Origin: Moraxella boevrei DSM 14165
GTDB lineage: Bacteria; Pseudomonadota; Gammaproteobacteria; Pseudomonadales; Moraxellaceae
Assembly (NCBI RefSeq): GCF_000379845.1
Contig: NZ_KB903779.1
Location: 1 to 53,179 of the forward strand
DNA: 53,179 bases
Direction: 5' to 3'
The notes beneath the pieces are model-generated. The model saw only the letters and a program-made list of their open reading frames with translations, was not told the DNA's origin and made no database searches. The stretch's first letter is position 1, and every line of letters begins with the position of its first letter. Positions 45,096 through 53,179 of the stretch are shown piece by piece. The translations under genes were made by a program, and so were the position numbers.

Positions 45096-45274
45096 TAGAA
45101 ATACGTAAGAATTTAATTACAAAAAATAAGATGTTTGCAAGATAAATTTTTTGCAAAATATCTTAAAAAATGACGAAAATTTTAATTTTTTGGATATTTA
45201 CCGATATTTTTTAATAAATTTTAATTTTTTGTAAAAAAAAATGCAATTTCATACAAAAATTTTTAATTTAAACC

Positions 45275-45304
45275 TTTACAAAAAGGTAACATTTGCATTA
45301 ATAT
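45275..45304 (+). promoter_or_regulatory. Probable promoter of the atpBEFHAGDC operon
   Basis: TTTACA (5/6 to -35), an 18-bp spacer and TAATAT (4/6 to -10) lie about 110 bp before atpB. Between them and the start an imperfect hairpin pairs GGTGC (45323-45327) with GCACC (45366-45370), followed by AAAATTTTTTT. Confidence 0.5.
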
Positions 45305-45386
45305 ACACGGGATTTTCAAAAAGGTGCGAATGGTAGCTTTTTTATTTAAATTTAGCTAATCGGTTGCACCAAAATTTTTTTATTGA

Positions 45387-46571
<1,185 letters not shown>

Positions 46572-46654
46572 TAGGTAAGCTGTCAGTACACCGTCCACAA
46601 CGATTAGGTGTGTGGGCGAGGAATTGAAGAAACTTAATTAACGAGGGATTCTAC

Positions 46655-47125
46655 GTGAATATCAATGCAACCCTAATCGGACAATCCATTGCATTTGCCA
46701 TCTTTGTGATGTTTTGCATGAAGTTTGTGTGGCCACCATTGGCTGCCGCTATTGCAGACCGTCAACGCAAAATTGCAGATGGTTTGAATGCTGCCGAAAA
46801 AGCAAAAGCTGATTTGGCGACCGCTGGTGCGGCTGCAGAACAAGAACTGGCAGCAGCAAAAGCAAAAGCGGCATCACTCATTGAGCAAGCCAACAAAAGT
46901 GCCAATCAAATGATTGAAGATGCCAAACTGCAAGCACAAGCTGAAGGTGAACGTATTCGCCAACAAGCCCGTGATGCAGTTGACCAAGAAATTAGCAAAG
47001 CCCGTGAAAGCCTTCGTGCCGAAGTTGCCGAACTTGCTGTATTAGGTGCTGAGAAAATTTTACAAGAAAAGGTCAATCCAGAAGCCCATGCCAATATGCT
47101 AAACCAATTGGCGGCAAAGTTATAA
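46655..47125 (+). CDS. atpF: F1Fo ATP synthase subunit b
   Basis: A 156-aa peripheral-stalk subunit with one N-terminal membrane helix ([25 protein letters not shown]) and a long Ala/Glu/Lys-rich coiled coil for the rest. It anchors F1 through delta. The start is GTG, 8 bp after GAGGG. An 83-bp gap separates it from atpE and shows no terminator. Confidence 0.96.
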   Translation: MNINATLIGQSIAFAIFVMFCMKFVWPPLAAAIADRQRKIADGLNAAEKAKADLATAGAAAEQELAAAKAKAASLIEQANKSANQMIEDAKLQAQAEGERIRQQARDAVDQEISKARESLRAEVAELAVLGAEKILQEKVNPEAHANMLNQLAAKL

Positions 47126-47150
47126 GTGGCAACAGTACAGTGAGGATATG

Positions 47151-47753
47151 ATGGCTGATTTATCAACCTTAGCAAGACCCTATGCAAAAGCAGCATTTGA
47201 TTATGCTAAAGAGCATCATGCTATCAATGAATGGCAAGACTACTTAGCGGTGATGAATGCCATCGTAAGCGATAAGGCATTTGCAGAGTATCTACATAAT
47301 CCAGCGATTGCAGCCACGAGTAAAGTTACCACTTTAACCGAACTTTATAACCAAACCGCACCTGATGATAGCAATAATGTGTTTAAAACTTTAAGCACAG
47401 CGATTGACGGTGGACAACAGGTAAATAGTGACGCATTTGTGAACTACTTAACACAACTTGCCGAGCAAGAGCGTTTGGCATTATTGCCTTATATCCATGA
47501 GCGTTTTGGTTTGTTAAAAGCGACCGATGCCAAAGAAATCAATGCTCACGTCACGTCTGCTTATCCACTCACTAAAGCACAAGAGCTATTGTTGGAAAAC
47601 CGTTTGGCAACTTCATTTAATGCAGATGTAGTGCTACACGTTGACGTTGACCCAAATTTGATTGGTGGTATCACGATTAAAGTCGGTGATAAAGTCATTG
47701 ATGACTCTGTACGTGGCAAATTAAAACAGTTAAAAACACAGCTAATTGCCTAA
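47151..47753 (+). CDS. atpH: F1Fo ATP synthase subunit delta
   Basis: A 200-aa subunit that joins the top of F1 to the b stalk. It has the typical N-terminus ADLSTLARPYAKAAFDYAKE and the C-terminal LIGGITIKVGDKVIDDSVRGKLKQL. It is somewhat longer than in E. coli (177 aa) owing to residues around DDSNNVFKTL. Adjacent ATGs exist at 47148 and 47151; the second has the better spacing from GAGGA. Confidence 0.95.
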   Translation: MADLSTLARPYAKAAFDYAKEHHAINEWQDYLAVMNAIVSDKAFAEYLHNPAIAATSKVTTLTELYNQTAPDDSNNVFKTLSTAIDGGQQVNSDAFVNYLTQLAEQERLALLPYIHERFGLLKATDAKEINAHVTSAYPLTKAQELLLENRLATSFNADVVLHVDVDPNLIGGITIKVGDKVIDDSVRGKLKQLKTQLIA

Positions 47754-47823
47754 GTTGATGCGTTTTTGCAACATCGCAAAAATCCATGGTTAGCAATTGG
47801 TATCTATTTAAGGAAACAGTGCA

Positions 47824-49368
47824 ATGCAACAATTGAATCCAGCGGAAATCAGTAATCTGATTAAGCAGCGAATTCAAGACCTGACTGCGGGTGCCACAGC
47901 AAAAAATGAAGGCACTATTGTCATGGTATCTGACGGTATCGTACAGATTCATGGTCTTGAAGATGCCATGTACGGCGAAATGATTGAGTTTGAAGGTGGC
48001 ATCTATGGTATGGCATTAAACCTTGAGCAAGACTCAGTGGGTGCGGTAGTATTAGGTGATTACCTAACCCTACAAGAAGGTCAAAAAGCCTACTGTACAG
48101 GTCGTATTTTAGAAGTACCAGTTGGGCCTGAGTTACTAGGTCGTGTGGTAGATGCACTGGGCAATCCTATCGATGGTAAAGGTCCAATCAATGCCAAATT
48201 GACCGACAAAGTTGAAAAAATCGCACCGGGTGTAATTGATCGTCAATCGGTAGATGAGCCTGTGATGACTGGTTATAAATCAGTTGATACCATGATTCCA
48301 ATTGGACGTGGTCAACGTGAGCTTATCATCGGTGACCGTCAAACAGGTAAAACTGCAATGGCGATTGACGCGATTATTGCTCAAAAAGACTCTGGTATTA
48401 AATGTATTTATGTTGCGGTTGGTCAAAAACGTTCAACCATTGCTAACGTGGTGCGTAAATTAGAAGAAACAGGTGCACTGGCTTATACAACCGTTGTTGT
48501 GGCATCTGCATCAGAACCTGCCTCACTACAGTACATTGCACCTTATTCAGGTTGTACCATGGGTGAGTACTTCCGTGACCGTGGTGAAGATGCGTTAATT
48601 ATTTATGATGATTTGTCAAAACAAGCGGTTGCTTACCGTCAAATCTCATTGCTATTACGTCGTCCACCAGGACGTGAAGCTTACCCTGGTGATGTATTCT
48701 ATCTACACTCACGGTTGCTAGAGCGTGCATCTCGTGTTAATGCAGATTATGTTGAAAAATTCACCAACGGTGAAGTGAAAGGTAAAACAGGTTCATTGAC
48801 TGCATTGCCAATCATTGAAACGCAAGCGGGTGACGTGTCTGCATTCGTACCAACCAATGTGATTTCAATTACTGATGGTCAGATTTTCCTTGAGTCAAGC
48901 CTATTTAACTCAGGTATCCGTCCAGCGGTGAACGCAGGTATCTCAGTATCTCGTGTGGGTGGTGCAGCCCAAACCAAAATCATCAAAAAATTGTCAGGCG
49001 GTATTCGTACAGCTCTTGCACAATATCGTGAATTAGCGGCGTTTGCTCAGTTTGCCTCTGACCTTGACGATGCGACTCGTAAACAACTTGACCACGGTCA
49101 ACGTGTTACCGAACTGATGAAACAACATCAATACGCACCAATGTCAATCGCTGAACAAGCTGCGGTGATTTATGCCTCTAACGAAGGTTATTTAGCAGAC
49201 GTACCTGTCAATAAAGTTAGTGCTTTTGAAGCAGGTTTACTGCGTTATTTGCGTGACCAACATGGTGCATTTATGCAAGAAATTGATGACACGGCAAATT
49301 ACAATGATGAGATTGCAAATACGTTTAAAACAGCAATTGAAACATTTAAACAAAATCATTCATTTTAA
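47824..49368 (+). CDS. atpA: F1Fo ATP synthase subunit alpha
   Basis: A 514-aa non-catalytic nucleotide-binding subunit. The P-loop is [25 protein letters not shown] follows, and the arginine finger lies in [11 protein letters not shown]. The length is standard. AAGGAAAC precedes the ATG. It is followed by a 149-bp gap holding a hairpin before atpG. Confidence 0.97.
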   Translation: MQQLNPAEISNLIKQRIQDLTAGATAKNEGTIVMVSDGIVQIHGLEDAMYGEMIEFEGGIYGMALNLEQDSVGAVVLGDYLTLQEGQKAYCTGRILEVPVGPELLGRVVDALGNPIDGKGPINAKLTDKVEKIAPGVIDRQSVDEPVMTGYKSVDTMIPIGRGQRELIIGDRQTGKTAMAIDAIIAQKDSGIKCIYVAVGQKRSTIANVVRKLEETGALAYTTVVVASASEPASLQYIAPYSGCTMGEYFRDRGEDALIIYDDLSKQAVAYRQISLLLRRPPGREAYPGDVFYLHSRLLERASRVNADYVEKFTNGEVKGKTGSLTALPIIETQAGDVSAFVPTNVISITDGQIFLESSLFNSGIRPAVNAGISVSRVGGAAQTKIIKKLSGGIRTALAQYRELAAFAQFASDLDDATRKQLDHGQRVTELMKQHQYAPMSIAEQAAVIYASNEGYLADVPVNKVSAFEAGLLRYLRDQHGAFMQEIDDTANYNDEIANTFKTAIETFKQNHSF

Positions 49369-49456
49369 TTAGCCGATAGGTTTTATTGTAAATTGTCATA
49401 GAACGATAAACAAAGTAATCGGTTATAGTTTTACTTTGTTTATTTTCAAAAATTTG

Positions 49457-49489
49457 TTAACAGGATGAGCTTGATCGAAATCCTGTTAA
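49457..49489 (+). repeat. Hairpin between atpA and atpG
   Basis: TTAACAGGAT and ATCCTGTTAA form a perfect 10-bp stem. The loop GAGCTTGATCGAA resembles the core GAGCTTGTCGAA of the dispersed palindromic repeat, so this may be a degenerate copy. No T run follows. Confidence 0.6.
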
Positions 49490-49517
49490 TCATGAAACCC
49501 AGCTGTATGGATTACTT

Positions 49518-50396
49518 ATGGCAAGTTTAAAAGAAATTCGAGCAAAAGTTGCTAGTATTAAAAGTACCCAAAAAATTACTCGAGCCATGCAAATGGTTGC
49601 GGCGAGTAAGATGCGTCGAGCTCAAGAGCGTATGCAACTAGGTCGCCCATATGCTGACAGTATGCGTCGAGTGGTTTCACATTTGGTAAAAGCATCACCC
49701 GATTATAAGCATCCTTATTTGTTGACTCGTCCTGTTAACTGTGTGGGCTATATCGTGGTAACGTCTGACCGTGGTTTGGCAGGTGGTTTGAATATCAATT
49801 TGTTTAAAAAATTGATGCAACACGTCAAAGAAAAAAATAGCCAATCGGTTGAAACCCGTTTTGCTGTGATTGGTCAAAAAGGCGTAAGCTTTTTTAAAAC
49901 ATTTGGTGGTATGGTGATTGCGGCAGAGTCGCATTATGGTGATAACCCAAGCTTTGAACAATTAAGTACGCCTGTTCAAGTAATGCTTGATGCGTTTAAT
50001 CGTGGTGAAATTGATGAAATTTATTTGGTGTACAATGAGTTTATCAATGCCATGACCCAAAAACCAAACGTGCATCAGTTAGTGCCAATTTCTCCAAGTG
50101 AATTGCACGATGAAACCATGGCAAAACGTGAGCATAGTTGGGATTATATTTATGAGCCATCTGCTAAAGATTTGGTAGATAGTTTGATGGGGCGTTATGT
50201 GGAATCTGTTGTCTATCAAGGTGTGGTAGAAAATATTGCATCTGAGCAGTCTGCCCGTATGGTTGCGATGAAAGCAGCGACAGATAATGCAGGTAACTTA
50301 ATTAAAGAATTACAATTAGTTTACAACAAGCTGCGTCAAGCGGCGATTACCCGTGAAATTTCGGAAATCGTTGGCGGTGCGGCTGCTGTTTCATAA
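49518..50396 (+). CDS. atpG: F1Fo ATP synthase subunit gamma
   Basis: The 292-aa central rotor subunit. It has the N-terminal helix [34 protein letters not shown] and the C-terminal helix [38 protein letters not shown], which make the rotating coiled coil. [10 protein letters not shown] lies in the middle. The length is typical. Confidence 0.97.
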   Translation: MASLKEIRAKVASIKSTQKITRAMQMVAASKMRRAQERMQLGRPYADSMRRVVSHLVKASPDYKHPYLLTRPVNCVGYIVVTSDRGLAGGLNINLFKKLMQHVKEKNSQSVETRFAVIGQKGVSFFKTFGGMVIAAESHYGDNPSFEQLSTPVQVMLDAFNRGEIDEIYLVYNEFINAMTQKPNVHQLVPISPSELHDETMAKREHSWDYIYEPSAKDLVDSLMGRYVESVVYQGVVENIASEQSARMVAMKAATDNAGNLIKELQLVYNKLRQAAITREISEIVGGAAAVS

Positions 50397-50400
50397 TTGA

Positions 50401-51822
<1,422 letters not shown>

Positions 51823-51842
51823 TTGATTGATAACGTGTTAAC

Positions 51843-51911
51843 GGTGTCAATTTATTAAAAAAATTTTATTTAAATTTAAGCAATTTTTAAATAAAAAAAT
51901 AAATTGACACC
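51843..51911 (+). repeat. Long inverted repeat between atpD and atpC
   Basis: GGTGTCAATTTATT (from 51843) and AATAAATTGACACC (to 51911) are perfect 14-bp arms. Further inward TTTATTTAAA pairs with TTTAAATAAA, so almost the whole 69 bp can form one AT-rich hairpin. It begins 20 bp after the atpD stop and ends 35 bp before atpC. No T run follows the 3' arm. Confidence 0.75.
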
Positions 51912-51946
51912 TTGTAAAACATCAACATCATCTTTAGGAGAAAACT

Positions 51947-52363
51947 GTGGCAACTTTACAATGTAATGTCGTCAGTGCAAGAGAAACCATTTACACAGGT
52001 GAAATCAGTATGCTGATTGCTACAGGTGTAGAAGGTGAAGTGGGGATTTTGGCAGGACACACGCCATATATCACGATGTTGCGACCTGGTGCGATGCAAA
52101 TCAAAACCGCCAATGGCAATGACGAAATGGTGTATATCTCAGGTGGTGTGCTTGAAGTTCAGCCCCACATGGTAACGGTACTTGCGGATACTGCAGTACG
52201 TGCCCATGACCTTGATGAGGCTAAAATTGCAGAAGCACGCCGTCAAGCCGAGCAAATGTTGCAAAATCAAAAAGCAGATATCGATACATCTGCAGCGATG
52301 GCAGCCTTGGCAGAATCGTTGGCACAATTACAAACCTTGCAAAAATACCGCAATCGTGCGTAA
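51947..52363 (+). CDS. atpC: F1Fo ATP synthase subunit epsilon
   Basis: A 138-aa subunit with the N-terminal beta-sandwich (LQCNVVSARETIYTGEISMLIATGVEGEVGILAGHTPYITMLRPG) and C-terminal two-helix arm that can inhibit ATP hydrolysis. The start is GTG, 6 bp after TAGGAG. It ends the operon, and a strong terminator follows. Confidence 0.96.
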   Translation: MATLQCNVVSARETIYTGEISMLIATGVEGEVGILAGHTPYITMLRPGAMQIKTANGNDEMVYISGGVLEVQPHMVTVLADTAVRAHDLDEAKIAEARRQAEQMLQNQKADIDTSAAMAALAESLAQLQTLQKYRNRA

Positions 52364-52392
52364 TTGCTTGTCAAACATGGCGATGAATTGAT

Positions 52393-52426
52393 AAAAAAGA
52401 TAGTGACAATGGTTACTATCTTTTTT
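52393..52426 (+). terminator. Terminator of the atp operon
   Basis: AAAAAAGATAGT and ACTATCTTTTTT form a perfect 12-bp stem with further GAC/GTT-type pairs inside, ending in a T run 30 bp after atpC. Confidence 0.9.
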
Positions 52427-52476
52427 CGTTCTTGGTAAGTTTTTTAATTTATTTTTGGTTTTTTCGCAAAAAATGA

Positions 52477-52530
52477 TTGTGTTTTTAGCAGTTTTTGCTA
52501 CAATTTTGATATTGTTACGTTTTAACAATA
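52477..52530 (+). promoter_or_regulatory. bfmR promoter with palindromic operator candidate
   Basis: TTGTGT (52477-52482), a 16-bp spacer and TACAAT (52499-52504) with a TGC extension form a sigma70 promoter. From 52510 to 52530 lies the perfect palindrome TATTGTTA-cgttt-TAACAATA, over the expected transcription start. The leader to the ATG is about 175 bp and otherwise shows no gene. Confidence 0.6.
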
Positions 52531-52687
52531 GTAAAACTGCTGTTTTTTCGTTACATTACTAATACTAAAATTTTGATAGCTATCCTTCAGCAAGTTGGTT
52601 GTCAAAGGTTGTGATGTTTTTTATTGTCATGATAAAGCTTGTGTATTGGACACACAGTTGCATTGTCATGAAATTTTGGAGATGACT

Positions 52688-53179
52688 ATGGTTGAAGAAG
52701 AATTAACCCCCAAAGTGTTAATCGTAGAAGATGATGAGCGTTTGGCGACCTTAACGCAGGATTATTTGCGTAAAAATGGCTTGGACGTAGCGATTGAAAC
52801 GGATGGCACACGAGCCATTCGCCGTATCATTAACGAACAGCCTGATATTGTGGTGCTTGATGTGATGTTACCAGGGAGCGATGGCTTGACGGTGTGCCGT
52901 GAAGTGCGTCCGCATTATCATAATCCAATTTTGATGTTGACCGCTCGTACTGATGATATGGATCAAGTACTTGGATTGGAGATGGGGGCGGATGACTATG
53001 TGGCAAAACCTGCTCAGCCACGTGTATTGCTTGCTCGTATTCGTGCATTGTTACGCCGTTCGGACGTTGTACCGACTGATGAAGTTGACCAACGTCTTGA
53101 GTTTGGTGATTTGGTGATTGATAACGGCGGTCGTTCGGTAACGTTGAATGATGAGTTGGTGGATTTCACCAGTGCAGAA
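52688..53179 (+). CDS. bfmR: BfmR/RstA-like OmpR-family response regulator (5' part)
   Basis: The first 164 residues of an OmpR-family regulator; the window ends before the stop. The receiver domain has acidic pocket EDDE, phospho-acceptor Asp58 in VVLDVMLPG, the switch Thr in LMLTART and Lys in DDYVAKP. The winged-helix domain begins at RLEFGDLVIDNGGRSVTLN. The sequence matches my memory of Acinetobacter BfmR very closely. BfmR controls envelope stress, capsule and biofilm genes, and its kinase gene bfmS would be expected just beyond the window. GGAG lies 6 bp before the ATG. Confidence 0.85.
   Translation, partial: MVEEELTPKVLIVEDDERLATLTQDYLRKNGLDVAIETDGTRAIRRIINEQPDIVVLDVMLPGSDGLTVCREVRPHYHNPILMLTARTDDMDQVLGLEMGADDYVAKPAQPRVLLARIRALLRRSDVVPTDEVDQRLEFGDLVIDNGGRSVTLNDELVDFTSAE

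Overview
The window looks like chromosomal DNA from a low-GC gammaproteobacterium of the Moraxellaceae, most likely Moraxella or a close relative. This rests on AT-rich coding sequence, a BfmR/RstA-like regulator very close to the Acinetobacter type, an OprF/OmpCD-like porin, the MurD nucleotide loop GSNAKST, the dksA-gluQ pair and a UbiM-type hydroxylase. No species call is made.

Layout. 1-268: right end of an IS3-family insertion sequence. 428-2956: era-recO-pdxJ, tightly packed. 2953-3510: a FimT/GspH-like pseudopilin, convergent with pdxJ. 3560-3763: a small inverted-repeat element (MITE copy A). 4174-9966: OmpA/OprF porin, typA, mscL, a PhoR-like kinase (minus strand) and rlmH. 10000-12461 (minus): a parvulin with a metal-binding N-terminus and a DUF937-TM-OmpA protein. 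12869-14486: rhomboid protease and a PPP-type phosphoesterase. 14532-17768 (minus): ferredoxin, DUF4298, FKBP, a VapBC-like pair and trhP/yegQ. 17998-22579: ubiM-like, an FAH hydrolase (minus) and rnr. 22908-22998: tRNA-Ser(GGA). 23101-24637: a secreted endonuclease and a DUF2147 protein. 24770-27840: a three-gene set (HAD phosphatase, StiP/PELOTA protein, CitE-like lyase) matching part of the biosynthetic module usually found with Ter (TerD) stress systems. 28007-32623: anmK, fabF, AGCS symporter (minus) and an HMA-like small protein (minus). 33124-37974 (minus): recG, a coiled-coil protein, folA-thyA and a PII gene. 38456-41137: murD-ftsW. 41155-44338 (minus): gluQ, dksA, cpdA, zur. 44361-44562: MITE copy B. 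44694-52363: the complete F-ATPase cluster atpI-BEFHAGDC. 52688-end: 5' part of a bfmR-like response regulator.

Most genes are housekeeping: envelope synthesis (murD, ftsW, anmK, fabF), translation and RNA (era, typA, rlmH, rnr, trhP, gluQ), nucleotide and folate metabolism (thyA, folA) and energy (atp). The accessory signals of most interest are the partial Ter-type module, four tandem KTTACA half-sites over a sigma70-like promoter with no ORF behind it (32942-32988), a palindrome at the expected transcription start of bfmR, and a pair of near-identical ~200-bp MITEs, one of which sits 22 bp in front of zur. At least three copies of a dispersed palindromic repeat with the core GAGCTTGTCGAA lie between genes.
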